From positions 43,581 through 107,580 of the forward strand of contig NZ_JAAGLY010000027.1 of NCBI RefSeq assembly GCF_010548375.1: DNA of 64,000 bases, given 5' to 3'. The DNA comes from Streptomyces sp. SID13726 (GTDB lineage: Bacteria > Actinomycetota > Actinomycetes > Streptomycetales > Streptomycetaceae). The notes beneath the pieces are model-generated. The model saw nothing but the letters and a program-made list of their open reading frames with translations. It did no database searches and was not told where the DNA came from. Shown piece by piece: positions 19,888-29,517 of the stretch (the stretch's first letter is position 1; every line of letters begins with the position of its first letter). The position numbers and the translations under genes are program-made.

Positions 19888-20987
19888 CGGCGCTTCCCCG
19901 AGGGACGGCCACGGCCCCGGCCGCGGGACGCGGGCTGGGTGCGCGGACCGACCACGGCGTGGGCGTCGTCGTCCGGGCCGTCGGCGACGGGACGGGCGTC
20001 CGCGATCTCCTCCTCGGCGCCGGCCTGGGCACGCTTGGCCAGGACCCGCTTCTTGAGGGACTTCATCGCCGGCTCGAGTTCCTTGAGGTCGGCGACGAGC
20101 GGGGTGGCGATGAAGATCGAGGAGTACGCACCGGCGGCGAGGCCGACGAACAGCGACAGCGAGATGTCGTTGAGCGTGCCCGCGCCGAGGAAGCCGCCGC
20201 CGATGAACAGCAGGCCCGCCACCGGCAGCAGCGCGACCACCGTGGTGTTGATGGAGCGGACCAGGGTGCTGTTGATCGAGCGGTTGGCGATGTCGCTGTA
20301 GGTCCAGCGGTTCTGCTTGGTGATGTCCTTCGTCTGCTCCTTGAGGGAGTCGAAGACGACCACCGTGTCGTAGAGCGAGTAACCGAGGATGGTCAGCAGA
20401 CCGATCACCGTGCCCGGTGTGACCTCGAAGCCGACGAGGGCGTAGATGCCGACGGTGATGGTGATGTCGTGGATCAGGGCGACGAGTGCCGCGATGGCCA
20501 TGCGCCACTCGAAGGCGATCGCCAGATAGATCACGACGAGGACCATGAAGATCGCCAGACCCTGCCAGGCCTTGTTGGCGATCTGGTCGCCCCAGCTGGG
20601 ACCGACGAGGTCGGCGGCGATGGTCTCCGGGTCGACCTTGAAGTCCTTGGCCAGGTCGGTCTTGATCTGGTCGGACTGCTTGGTGTCCATGCCGGCGATC
20701 TGGATGCGCAGCGTGCCGTTGCCGAGCTTCTGCACGACGGCGTCGTGGCCGGAGGCCGCCTTCGCGTAGTCCTCGGCCTGGGAGACGGAGACGCTGGTCT
20801 TCTCGGTGGTGAAGACCGCGCCGCCCTGGAAGTCGATGCCCATGTTCAGGCCGCGTACCGCGAGGCCCACGATCGCCGTGATGGTGATCAGGATCGAGAT
20901 GCCGTACCAGAGCTTGCGGTGACCGATGAAGTCGTAGCTGATCTCGCCACGGTGCAGTCGGGCGCCGAGGTTGCCGAGTTTCGACAT
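19884..20987 (-). CDS. secF: Protein-export membrane protein SecF
   Basis: 367 residues. With SecD it uses the proton gradient to aid late steps of Sec export. TM1 is followed by GIDFQGGAVF; the other helices are in the C-terminal half (YLAIAFEWRMAIAALVALIH; ILGYSLYDTVVVFDSLKEQ; SLFVGLAAGAYSSIFIATPL). A hydrophilic Arg/Gly/Asp-rich tail of about 60 residues follows the last helix. A GTG at 20993 overlaps the secD stop, but AGGAGG abuts that GTG. The ATG at 20987 has a 7-nt spacer, so it was preferred. Confidence 0.95.
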   Translation of the reverse strand: MSKLGNLGARLHRGEISYDFIGHRKLWYGISILITITAIVGLAVRGLNMGIDFQGGAVFTTEKTSVSVSQAEDYAKAASGHDAVVQKLGNGTLRIQIAGMDTKQSDQIKTDLAKDFKVDPETIAADLVGPSWGDQIANKAWQGLAIFMVLVVIYLAIAFEWRMAIAALVALIHDITITVGIYALVGFEVTPGTVIGLLTILGYSLYDTVVVFDSLKEQTKDITKQNRWTYSDIANRSINSTLVRSINTTVVALLPVAGLLFIGGGFLGAGTLNDISLSLFVGLAAGAYSSIFIATPLVADLKELEPAMKSLKKRVLAKRAQAGAEEEIADARPVADGPDDDAHAVVGPRTQPASRGRGRGRPSGKRR

Positions 20988-20989
20988 GC

Positions 20990-22750
20990 TCACGCCTCCT
21001 TCGTCTCAACGGGGGCGGCGGGACGGCGAGTTCGCCGCAGCGGCGGCTGCGCACCGAGGCTCTTCGGGTCGAGGCCGGACCACTTGTGGCCGCTCGCGAA
21101 GAACTTCCGGCGGGCGAGGAGCGTCATCAGCGGCTTGGTGAAGAAGAAGACCACGACGACGTCGAGCACGGTGGTCAGACCCAGCGTGAACGCGAAGCCC
21201 TGGACCTTGCCGACGGTCACGACGAACAGCACCGCGGCGGCGAGGAACGACACGAAGTCGGAGACCAGGATGGTGCGCCGGGCACGCGGCCAGGCCCGCT
21301 CGACGGCGGGGCGCAGCGTACGGCCCTCGCGGATCTCGTCGCGGATGCGTTCGAAGTACACGATGAACGAGTCCGCGGTGATACCGATCGCGACGATGGC
21401 ACCGCACACGGCCGGCAGGTTCAGCGCGAAGCCGATGGCCGGGCCGAGCAGCGACATCAGCACATAGGTGAGGATGCCGGAGACCAGCAGCGAGGCCATC
21501 GCGACGATCGACAGGCCGCGGTAGTACGCCACCAGGTAGATGACGACCAGGAGGAGGCCGATCGCGCCGGCGAGGAGACCGGCGTGCAGCTGGTCACCGC
21601 CGAGCGCCGCGGTCACCGTGGTCACGCTCTGCTCCTGGAAGGAGAGCGGGAGGGCGCCGTACGACAGCATGTTGGCGAGGCTCTGGGCCTCTTCCTGGGT
21701 GAAGCTGCCGGAGATCTGCGCGTTGCCGCCGGTGATGGCTCCCTGCACGTACGGGCTGGAGACGACCTCGCCGTCGAGCACGATGCCGAACTCGTTCTGC
21801 GGCTGGGTGTTCTTCGCGAGCTGGCCGGTGATGTCGGCGAACTTGTCGGCGCCCTTGCCGGTGAAGGTCATGGTGACCTGCCAGCCGGCGGCGGTCTGGG
21901 TGTCGAAGACCGCCTGGGCCTTCTTCACCTCGGTGCCGTCGACGGCGGCGGGGCCGAGCAGGTACTTGTACCAGACGCCGGAGATCTCGCCGCAGCCCAC
22001 GGTGGTGTCGGTCGGCTTGGCGCCGTCGCCCGCGGTGTTGCGCTGCGCCTGCTTCGAGCAGTCCAGAGCGGTGTACGCGGCCTGGAGCTTGGCGTCGGCG
22101 GTGGAGGCGGTGCCGCCGCTCGCGGAGGCGGACGGGGACGCGGAGCCCGACGGGGTCGAGGACGGCGACGGCGTGGAGTCGGCCTTCAGAGCGTCGCCGG
22201 CCGCGCGGCCCTGCGAGGTGGGGGTGGCCGACGGGGAGGACGACGAGGTCGCCTTCTCACCGGTGCCGGACTTGCTCGCGGACGGGCTCGGTGAGGCGGT
22301 GGACCCGCTGGCCGACGCGCTCGGCGACGAGGTGGCCGCGGCGCTGCCGGTGGCCTCCTGGGCCAGGACCGGGCGGAAGTACAGCTTGGCGGTGGTGCCG
22401 ACCTGGTCGCGGGCCTCCTTGGAGTTGGTGCCCTTGGGGATGTTCACGATGATGTTGCGATCACCCTGGGTCTGCACCTCCGCCTCGGAGACGCCAAGAC
22501 CGTTGACACGGCGGTTCATGATGTCGACCGCGGTGTCCATGTTGGCCTTGTTGATCGCGGATCCCTGGTCGGCCTTGGCCTCCAGCGTGATGCTGGTACC
22601 GCCGGCGAGGTCGATGCCGAGACGCGGGGTGGTGTGTCCGGAGAGGAACATTCCACCGGTGAGCGCCACGATGGCGATCAGGATCAGGGCCAGCGCGCGC
22701 CCCGGCTTGCTCTGGGCACTCGCGCTCCGGCCCCTTTTAGGTGCTGCCAC
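20990..22750 (-). CDS. secD: Protein-export membrane protein SecD with Ser/Pro-rich insert
   Basis: 586 residues from a GTG at 22750. TM1 (ALALILIAIVALTGGMFLSG) is followed by the D1 motif GIDLAGGTSITLEAK. The C-terminal five helices begin at LLAGAIGLLLVVIYLVAYYR, with AIGITADSFIVYFERIRDEI and a basic end. In the large extracytoplasmic loop an insert at about residues 133-225 is almost only Ser, Ala, Pro, Thr and Gly; it separates the two halves of the P1 domain. The insert is probably a flexible spacer exposed to the wall. secF follows with a GTGA overlap. Confidence 0.95.
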   Translation of the reverse strand: MAAPKRGRSASAQSKPGRALALILIAIVALTGGMFLSGHTTPRLGIDLAGGTSITLEAKADQGSAINKANMDTAVDIMNRRVNGLGVSEAEVQTQGDRNIIVNIPKGTNSKEARDQVGTTAKLYFRPVLAQEATGSAAATSSPSASASGSTASPSPSASKSGTGEKATSSSSPSATPTSQGRAAGDALKADSTPSPSSTPSGSASPSASASGGTASTADAKLQAAYTALDCSKQAQRNTAGDGAKPTDTTVGCGEISGVWYKYLLGPAAVDGTEVKKAQAVFDTQTAAGWQVTMTFTGKGADKFADITGQLAKNTQPQNEFGIVLDGEVVSSPYVQGAITGGNAQISGSFTQEEAQSLANMLSYGALPLSFQEQSVTTVTAALGGDQLHAGLLAGAIGLLLVVIYLVAYYRGLSIVAMASLLVSGILTYVLMSLLGPAIGFALNLPAVCGAIVAIGITADSFIVYFERIRDEIREGRTLRPAVERAWPRARRTILVSDFVSFLAAAVLFVVTVGKVQGFAFTLGLTTVLDVVVVFFFTKPLMTLLARRKFFASGHKWSGLDPKSLGAQPPLRRTRRPAAPVETKEA

Positions 22751-22841
22751 CTTCTCGTACTCCCTCTCGGGCCGCTCTCGCGCCGGATCGGCGGGCGGAC
22801 GGCCATGGCATGGTTAGGGATCCCGTGCGAGCTGCGCAGGT

Positions 22842-22874
22842 CCCGGGCGCGCGGAACCGGTCCGCGCGCCCGGG
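22842..22874. terminator. Hairpin between yajC and secD
   Basis: A perfect 14-bp stem (CCCGGGCGCGCGGA and its complement) with a 5-nt loop lies 7 bp after the yajC stop and 91 bp before secD. Either it ends yajC transcripts or it acts as a partial terminator or RNA-stability element within a yajC-secDF-apt operon. Confidence 0.7.
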
Positions 22875-22881
22875 AGTGCGG

Positions 22882-23391
22882 CTACTTCGCGTCGGAGTCG
22901 CCGTCGGTCTTCTTCGGCTCGTCGTCCGACTTCGCCTCGGCGGCCTCGGTGGGCGCTTCGTCGGCGGGCTCTTCGGCCGTGTCCTTCTTACCGAGGTCGA
23001 CGGACTTGTCGTCGGAGGCGGCGGCAGCTTCGTCGGCGGACTCGTCGGAGTCGGTGAGGGAGGAGGCGTCGTCCGGGACCACGTCGGAGTCGGACTTCAG
23101 GTCGTGCTCGATGCCGTGGACGATGCGGTTGTACTCGTCGTCGGTCAGGACGGCACCGATGGCGTTCTTCGCGAAGAGCAGGTCCACACCCGGGCCCGCG
23201 TCGAGCAGGACGGTGTCCTCGCCGACCTCCTTGACCGTGGCGTACATACCCCCGATCGTGCGGACGCCGCTGCCGGGCTGCATGTCGTTCCGCATGTTGG
23301 CGGCGGCCTGCTGCTTCTTCTTGGCAGACCGGGTCATCAGGAACATGGCCCCGATGAGCACGATGAACGGGAGGAGGGTCACGAGACTCAC
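22882..23391 (-). CDS. yajC: Preprotein translocase subunit YajC
   Basis: 169 residues from a GTG at 23391 (MSLVTLLPFIVLIGAMFLMT). It has a single N-terminal membrane helix followed by the YajC core: KKKQQAAANMRNDMQPGSGV, then TIGGMYATVKEVGEDTVLL. The C-terminal 70 residues are an acidic Asp/Glu/Ser/Ala-rich tail absent from E. coli YajC (110 residues) but usual in Streptomyces. It is an accessory of the SecDF complex and lies directly upstream of secD. Confidence 0.95.
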   Translation of the reverse strand: MSLVTLLPFIVLIGAMFLMTRSAKKKQQAAANMRNDMQPGSGVRTIGGMYATVKEVGEDTVLLDAGPGVDLLFAKNAIGAVLTDDEYNRIVHGIEHDLKSDSDVVPDDASSLTDSDESADEAAAASDDKSVDLGKKDTAEEPADEAPTEAAEAKSDDEPKKTDGDSDAK

Positions 23392-23564
23392 GGGTCGGAA
23401 CTTCCTTCACGCGACCGCGAGGTGAGCGGCCTGATGGTTGGGGGTATGCATGCCGCCGACAAAGGCGGCATCGGCGGAGTCTAAGCGAGTCCGCGCGCAT
23501 GGAACAACGCTCAGCATCGCACCTGGGTTCCGCACCCGGCCAATGCCGGGCCGTCACGATGCCG

Positions 23565-24641
<1,077 letters not shown>

Positions 24642-24650
24642 TGACGTCTC

Positions 24651-25256
24651 CTAGCGCGCGCGGTTCAGGGTTTGCAGGGCGGCCTTCAGCAGCTGGCCGA
24701 CCTGGGGCGTGCCCTCGGCCGCCTCCGCCTGCGGGGATACGGCGGTGACGGCCTCGTCGGCCTCGCGGGTGGCGTATCCGAGGCCGATCAGGGCGGCGTG
24801 CAGCTGGTCGCGCCAGCCCTGGGTGACCGGGGCGCCGATCGCGGGGGCGCCGATGGGCTCGCCGAGCCGGTCCTTCAGCTCCAGGAGCAGCTTCTGGGCG
24901 CCCTTCTTGCCGATGCCGGGCACGGCGATCAGGGCCTTCTCGTCACCGGTGGCGACCGCCCTGCGCAGGGCGTCGGGCGCGTGCACGGCGAGCATGGCCT
25001 GGGCGAGTCGCGGGCCGACTCCGCTGGCGGTCTGGAGCAGTTCGAACACCTGGCGCTCGTCGTCGTCGACGAAGCCGTACAGGGTGAGGGAGTCCTCGCG
25101 TACGACCAGGGAGGTGGCGAGCTTCGCCGGCTTGCCGAGGCGGAGGGTCGACAGCGTGTTCGGCGTGCAGTTCACCGCCATGCCGACACCGCCGACCTCG
25201 ACCACCGCGGCGTCGGGTGCGAGTGCGGCGATCGTGCCGCTCACGAAGGCGATCAT
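24651..25256 (-). CDS. ruvA: Holliday junction DNA-binding protein RuvA
   Basis: 201 residues from the ATG at 25256 (MIAFVSGTIAALAPDAAVVE). N-terminal OB fold, two helix-hairpin-helix motifs (LLQTASGVGPRLAQAMLA; LIAVPGIGKKGAQKLLLELK), and a C-terminal domain contacting RuvB after a flexible Pro/Ala linker. The start overlaps the ruvC stop by 4 bp, and ruvB begins 9 bp downstream. Confidence 0.97.
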   Translation of the reverse strand: MIAFVSGTIAALAPDAAVVEVGGVGMAVNCTPNTLSTLRLGKPAKLATSLVVREDSLTLYGFVDDDERQVFELLQTASGVGPRLAQAMLAVHAPDALRRAVATGDEKALIAVPGIGKKGAQKLLLELKDRLGEPIGAPAIGAPVTQGWRDQLHAALIGLGYATREADEAVTAVSPQAEAAEGTPQVGQLLKAALQTLNRAR

Positions 25257-25804
25257 GCCGTACGGCCTTTCCGTGCTGTGGTCCGTGCTGTGGCCGTGTG
25301 CTGGGCCACGGCCTGCTGGAGTCGGTTCTGGGCGGGGGCGCGCCAGATGTGGCAGATGGCGAGCGCGAGGGCGTCGGCGGCGTCGGCAGGCTTGGGCGGT
25401 GCGTCGAGCCGCAGCAGCCGGGTGACCATGGCACCGACCTGGGCCTTGTCGGCGCGACCGCTGCCGGTGACGGCGGCCTTGACCTCGCTCGGGGTGTGCA
25501 GGGCGACGGGGATGCCGCGGCGGGCGGCGCACAGCATCGCGACGGCACTGGCCTGGGCGGTGCCCATCACGGTCCGGACGTTGTGCTGGCTGAACACCCG
25601 CTCCACGGCGACGCATTCGGGCCGGTGTTCGTCCAGCCACTGCTCGATGCCCTGCTCGACGGCGACGAGGCGCTGCCCCAACTCGGCGTCCGGGGGCGTG
25701 CGGACGACCCCGACGCCGATCATCGTGAGTGGCCTTCCTGCGACGCCCTCGACGACTCCGACACCGCATCGCGTGAGTCCGGGGTCCACCCCGAGTACCC
25801 GCAC
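25253..25804 (-). CDS. ruvC: Crossover junction endodeoxyribonuclease RuvC
   Basis: 183 residues from a GTG at 25804. Resolves Holliday junctions. The acidic catalytic residues are visible: Asp in VLGVDPGLTRCG, Glu in VAVERVFSQHN, and the late Asp pair in PADAADALALAI. Length is slightly above E. coli RuvC because of a basic Thr/Ala/Arg tail. It heads ruvCAB; yebC lies upstream behind its own terminator. Confidence 0.96.
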   Translation of the reverse strand: MRVLGVDPGLTRCGVGVVEGVAGRPLTMIGVGVVRTPPDAELGQRLVAVEQGIEQWLDEHRPECVAVERVFSQHNVRTVMGTAQASAVAMLCAARRGIPVALHTPSEVKAAVTGSGRADKAQVGAMVTRLLRLDAPPKPADAADALALAICHIWRAPAQNRLQQAVAQHTATARTTARKGRTA

Positions 25805-25874
25805 CGCGCCCCCCTTCGTTCGATCGCCTGTTTGTGCAGGCTATCGGGTGGCACCGACAACTCCCGACAACGCG

Positions 25875-25906
25875 ACGGGCCGACGGGGTGTGTCCCGTCG
25901 GCCCGT
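25875..25906. terminator. yebC terminator hairpin
   Basis: A perfect 13-bp stem (ACGGGCCGACGGG and its complement) with a 6-nt loop lies 19 bp after the yebC stop and before ruvC. Confidence 0.8.
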
Positions 25907-25925
25907 TCGATTCCGGAGCGTCGGC

Positions 25926-26678
25926 TCAGGCGTCGACCTTCTCCATGACCTCGTCGCTCACGTCGAAGTTGGCGAAGACGTTCTGGACGTCGTCGCTGTC
26001 CTCCAGGGCGTCGATCAGCCGGAAGATCTTGCGCGCGCCCTCCTCGTCCAGCTCGACCTGCATGGTCGGGACGAAGTTGGCCTCGGCGGAGTCGTAGTCG
26101 ATGCCGGCGTCCTGGAGGGCGGTGCGGACGGCGACCATGTCGGTGGCCTCGCTGAGCACCTCGAAGGACTCGCCGAGGTCGTTGACCTCCTCGGCGCCCG
26201 CGTCCAGGACGGCACCGAGGACGTCGTCCTCGGACAGCTCGCCCTTGGGGACGATGACGACGCCCTTGCGGTTGAAGAGGTAGGACACCGAGCCCGGGTC
26301 GGCCATGTTGCCGCCGTTGCGCGTCATGGCGACGCGGACGTCGGAGGCGGCGCGGTTGCGGTTGTCGGTGAGGCACTCGATGAGCACCGCGACACCGTTG
26401 GGGCCGTAGCCCTCGTACATGATCGTCTCGTAGTCGGCGCCGCCGGCCTCGAGACCGCCGCCTCGCTTGACCGCGGAGTCGATGTTCTTGTTCGGGACCG
26501 ACTGCTTCTTCGCCTTCTGGATGGCGTCGTACAGGGTCGGGTTGCCCTCGATGTCGACGCCGCCCATACGGGCCGCGACCTCGATGTTCTTGATCAGCTT
26601 CGCGAAGAGCTTGCCGCGCTTGGCGTCGATCACGGCCTTCTTGTGCTTCGTCGTAGCCCATTTAGAGTGGCCGGACAT
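25926..26678 (-). CDS. YebC/PmpR-family DNA-binding regulator / translation factor
   Basis: 250 residues from the ATG at 26678 (MSGHSKWATTKHKKAVIDAK). The basic N-terminal domain GHSKWATTKHKKAVIDAKRG and the motif YEGYGPNGVAVLIE are diagnostic. Members are described as transcription regulators and, more recently, as factors that relieve ribosome stalling. Located between pdxT and ruvC as in Mycobacterium. Length is normal. Confidence 0.95.
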   Translation of the reverse strand: MSGHSKWATTKHKKAVIDAKRGKLFAKLIKNIEVAARMGGVDIEGNPTLYDAIQKAKKQSVPNKNIDSAVKRGGGLEAGGADYETIMYEGYGPNGVAVLIECLTDNRNRAASDVRVAMTRNGGNMADPGSVSYLFNRKGVVIVPKGELSEDDVLGAVLDAGAEEVNDLGESFEVLSEATDMVAVRTALQDAGIDYDSAEANFVPTMQVELDEEGARKIFRLIDALEDSDDVQNVFANFDVSDEVMEKVDA

Positions 26679-26736
26679 CTGCCTGTCTCCTTCGCGTAAC
26701 CCAACCAAACAACGAACGCCTGAGATCCTACAAGGA

Positions 26737-27333
26737 CTACGGCGTCCGGTTCGCGCGCACCATGTCGACAAAGAGGGCGTGCACGCGGTGGTCGCCGGTC
26801 AGTTCCGGATGGAACGACGTGGCGAGCGCGTTGCCCTGCCGTACGGCGACGATGTGGCCGTCGTGCTCGGCGAGCACCTCGGTCTCGGCGCCGACGGACT
26901 CGACCCAGGGAGCGCGGATGAAGACGCCCTCCACGGGATCGCCCTCGACGCCCTTCACGTCGACCGCCGCCTCGAAGGACTCGTTCTGACGTCCGAAGGC
27001 GTTGCGGCGCACGATCATGTCGATGCCGCCGATCGTCTCCTGGCCCGAGCGCGGGTCGAGGATCTTGTCGGCGAGCATGATCAGGCCCGCGCAGGTGCCG
27101 TAGACGGGCATGCCGTCCCGCACGCGCGCGCGTAGGGGCTCCATCACGCCGAACAGGACGGCCAGCTTGGAGATGGTGGTGGACTCGCCGCCGGGGATGA
27201 CGAGGCCGTCGACCTCGGCGAGTTCCTCGGGGCGCCTGACCGGCCTGGCCACGGCGTCGGCCGCGGCCAGGGCGATCAGGTGCTCCCGGACGTCTCCCTG
27301 GAGTGCGAGCACTCCGATCACGGGATCGGTCAT
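26737..27333 (-). CDS. pdxT: Pyridoxal 5'-phosphate synthase glutaminase subunit
   Basis: 198 residues from the ATG at 27333; a GTG one codon earlier is also possible. Class I glutaminase triad: Cys in VYGTCAGLIMLA, and His and Glu in TSFHPELTGDHRVH. The VIPGGESTTI oxyanion region is intact. It supplies ammonia to PdxS. The start overlaps the pdxS stop by one base (TGATG), matching the obligate partnership. Confidence 0.96.
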   Translation of the reverse strand: MTDPVIGVLALQGDVREHLIALAAADAVARPVRRPEELAEVDGLVIPGGESTTISKLAVLFGVMEPLRARVRDGMPVYGTCAGLIMLADKILDPRSGQETIGGIDMIVRRNAFGRQNESFEAAVDVKGVEGDPVEGVFIRAPWVESVGAETEVLAEHDGHIVAVRQGNALATSFHPELTGDHRVHALFVDMVRANRTP

Positions 27334-28238
27334 CACCAGCCTCGGTTCGCGTAACGCTCGGCCTCGGGGAGGGTGTCGCAGTTGATGCCGACCATGGCCT
27401 CGCCGAGGTTGCGGGACGCGTCGGCGATGATCTTCGGGTCGTCGTAGAAGGTGGTGGCCTTCACGATGGCGGCGGCGCGCTTGGCGGGGTCGCCGGACTT
27501 GAAGATGCCGGAGCCGACGAAGACGCCCTCGGCGCCGAGCTGGCGCATCAGGGCCGCGTCGGCGGGGGTGGCGACACCGCCGGCGGAGAACAGCACGACC
27601 GGGAGCTTGCCGAGCTCGGCGACCTCCTTGACCAGCTCGTACGGGGCGCGCAGGTCCTTGGCGGCGGCGTACAGCTCGTTGTTGTCGTAGCCGCGCAGAC
27701 GGGCGATCTCGTTCTTGATCTGGCGCAGGTGGCGGACGGCCTCGACGACGTTGCCGGTGCCGGCCTCGCCCTTGGAGCGGATCATGGCCGCGCCCTCGGC
27801 GATGCGGCGCAGGGCCTCGCCCAGGTTGGTGGCACCGCAGACGAAGGGGGTCGTGAAGGCGAACTTGTCGCTGTGGTTGACCTCGTCGGCCGGGGTGAGG
27901 ACCTCGGACTCGTCGATGTAGTCGACGCCGAGCGACTGAAGGACCTGGGCCTCGACGAAGTGGCCGATGCGGGACTTCGCCATGACCGGGATGGACACGG
28001 CCTCGATGATGCCCTCGATCATGTCCGGGTCGGACATCCGGGCCACGCCGCCGTCCTTGCGGATGTCGGCCGGGACCCGCTCCAGGGCCATGACAGCGAC
28101 GGCGCCCGCATCCTCGGCGATCTTCGCCTGCTCCGGCGTGACGACGTCCATGATGACGCCGCCCTTGAGCTGCTCAGCCATACCGCGCTTCACGCGCGCG
28201 GTGCCGGTCTCGGGAGCCTGGTTCTCGGTGCTGGACAC
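27333..28238 (-). CDS. pdxS: Pyridoxal 5'-phosphate synthase lyase subunit
   Basis: 301 residues from a GTG at 28238. Builds PLP from ribose 5-phosphate, glyceraldehyde 3-phosphate and ammonia. TIM-barrel landmarks: GGVIMDVVTPEQAKIAEDAG, the catalytic-lysine strand VMAKSRIGHFVEAQ, the second lysine in IRSKGEAGTGNVVEAVRH, and FVGSGIFKSGDPAKRA. Coupled to pdxT. The promoter should lie in the 138 bp upstream, where no clear element was recognised. Confidence 0.97.
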   Translation of the reverse strand: MSSTENQAPETGTARVKRGMAEQLKGGVIMDVVTPEQAKIAEDAGAVAVMALERVPADIRKDGGVARMSDPDMIEGIIEAVSIPVMAKSRIGHFVEAQVLQSLGVDYIDESEVLTPADEVNHSDKFAFTTPFVCGATNLGEALRRIAEGAAMIRSKGEAGTGNVVEAVRHLRQIKNEIARLRGYDNNELYAAAKDLRAPYELVKEVAELGKLPVVLFSAGGVATPADAALMRQLGAEGVFVGSGIFKSGDPAKRAAAIVKATTFYDDPKIIADASRNLGEAMVGINCDTLPEAERYANRGW

Positions 28239-28376
28239 GGGGTGACCTCGCTGAAGTGAAAGGGGATTACTGCACACCGAGGAAACGTCACCGCAGCAGG
28301 CCACAGCAAGGGCCAATGGGGAGCCGGTGGATCGTTTTGGCACGCCGGGGGCCTGGTCGGTAGGAGTTCTCCCAGA

Positions 28377-28589
28377 TCAGCATGCCTGCCCGTCCGGGGT
28401 GAGAACCGGCACCCACGCCTCGTCGGGCTCGGCCAGGCGGGACTCGTCGAGGACCAGGGGCGCGGGACGGCATGTCTCAGCCGCTCCAGCAGGTGGGGTG
28501 GCCAGGTCAGCCCGTCCCCACCCCTTGAGGACGAGGACGGTGCCGTTGCCCTCCAGGTCGACGAGGACGCGTCGTCCGGCGTCGGCCAT
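28377..28589 (-). CDS. Small hypothetical protein coupled to the upstream membrane gene
   Basis: 70 residues from the ATG at 28589, only 4 bp after the stop of the upstream gene. It begins MADAGRRVLVDLEGNGTVLV and ends with a short polar tail; the first half looks like a beta-hairpin and the middle is Ala/Pro-rich. No family recognised. Coupling and Streptomyces-like codon use favour a real gene, but it could be a chance frame. Confidence 0.55.
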   Translation of the reverse strand: MADAGRRVLVDLEGNGTVLVLKGWGRADLATPPAGAAETCRPAPLVLDESRLAEPDEAWVPVLTPDGQAC

Positions 28590-28593
28590 GGTG

Positions 28594-29136
28594 CTACGCG
28601 GCCCGGTCCACCAGCGCGGCAGGCGGCTCGTCGTCCATCTCGAAGGCCATCGGGAAGGGGGCGTGGCCGGCGAGGCGGAACCAGCGGACCTTGCGGTGCT
28701 CGCGCAGCCGGCGGGCCGCGCCGACGGCGTCGTTGTGGAAGCGGCGGGCCATCGGGACCCGTCGTACGGCCTCGGTGAGTTCATGGGCCGCCGACTCACC
28801 CCCGGGCGCCTCCCGGACCGCCTCCACCTGGGCCGTCTCCGCGAACACGGCCCGCAGCGCCTGGCTCAGCTCGCTCTCGGCGACCTCCCGCTGCTCCTCC
28901 TCCGCCTGCCGGGCGGCGTGCGCGGCCTCGTACAGCACGATCGACGCGGCCGGGTCGAGGACGCCGGAGGTGGCCAGTTCCTGCGCCACGGAGGCCCGGC
29001 GCAGCAACTGCGCGTCCAGCGCCGCGCGCGTGGCGTCGATCCTGGCGTGCAGCCGGTCGAGGCGGCCCGCGGTCCAGCTGAGATACAGACCGATCGCGAC
29101 GAGCGCGACCACGATCCAGATGAGGGTGGGAGTCAC
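28594..29136 (-). CDS. LemA-like single-pass membrane protein of unknown function
   Basis: 180 residues from a GTG at 29136 (VTPTLIWIVVALVAIGLYLS). One N-terminal transmembrane helix (about residues 4-22) is followed by a long coiled-coil region (RLDRLHARIDATRAALDAQL; HAARQAEEEQREVAESELSQ), as in LemA proteins, and a C-terminal motif VRWFRLAGHAPFPMAFEMDD. A TTG nine bases upstream is an alternative start. It lies where Mycobacterium has a membrane protein near pimA, between the PI-mannoside genes and pdxS. Confidence 0.8.
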   Translation of the reverse strand: MTPTLIWIVVALVAIGLYLSWTAGRLDRLHARIDATRAALDAQLLRRASVAQELATSGVLDPAASIVLYEAAHAARQAEEEQREVAESELSQALRAVFAETAQVEAVREAPGGESAAHELTEAVRRVPMARRFHNDAVGAARRLREHRKVRWFRLAGHAPFPMAFEMDDEPPAALVDRAA

Positions 29137-29517
29137 GGGCAGCAAGGCTATCGGGGCGGGCGGGGGTGGGATCGGTCAGGCACGGGGGTGGCTCGCGGGC
29201 TTGTCGGGCGGGTGCGGTTCGGCGGTACGAGGCCGTGGTGGCCGATACCGTCCCCGGCTCGGCCGACCGCACCGGCGTATCGCGGTCCCGCGCCCGCCGA
29301 CATCCTCGGCTCGGCCGACCGCACCGGCGGCCCTCGGTCCTCTGTCCGCCGACATCCCCGCATCAGCGTCCGTCGGTCCCACCCACCGACACCTCAGCCG
29401 CCCTGACCGACGTCGGCCCCCGGCCCACCGACACCCCCGCATCAGCCCACCGCACCGGCACCGACAACTCGCCCGCCATAGCGACCAGTTCCAGTTGCAC
29501 CGGTCGCCGCCCCACGC
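29137..29517. other. 381-bp gene-free region with degenerate repeats
   Basis: No credible gene lies between the glycosyltransferase end and the LemA-like gene. The half near 29255-29470 is made of C-rich degenerate repeats (annotated separately). The part next to the LemA-like gene should hold its promoter, but no element was recognised. Confidence 0.6.
29255..29358. repeat. 52-bp degenerate tandem repeat
   Basis: Two 52-bp units (29255-29306 and 29307-29358) share an identical 22-bp head containing GGCTCGGCCGACCGCACCGG and an identical CCGCCGACATCC near the tail; the middles differ. Looser copies of GACAYCCCCGCATCAGC continue at about 29351 and 29429. The shared ends with diverged middles suggest an old tandem array. 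Confidence 0.7.

Noticed and set aside
20991..20993. GTG at 20993 as the secF start
   Set aside because: The AGGAGG site abuts it with one base of spacing, whereas the ATG six bases later has a 7-nt spacer.
28327..29406. Plus-strand 359-residue frame over the LemA-like gene and repeats
   Set aside because: The sequence is low-complexity Arg/Pro/Gly and antisense to a better minus-strand gene, with no ribosome-binding site.
29255..29470. CRISPR-like repeats
   Set aside because: Units are directly adjacent with diverged middles, of unequal spacing, and no cas gene is present.
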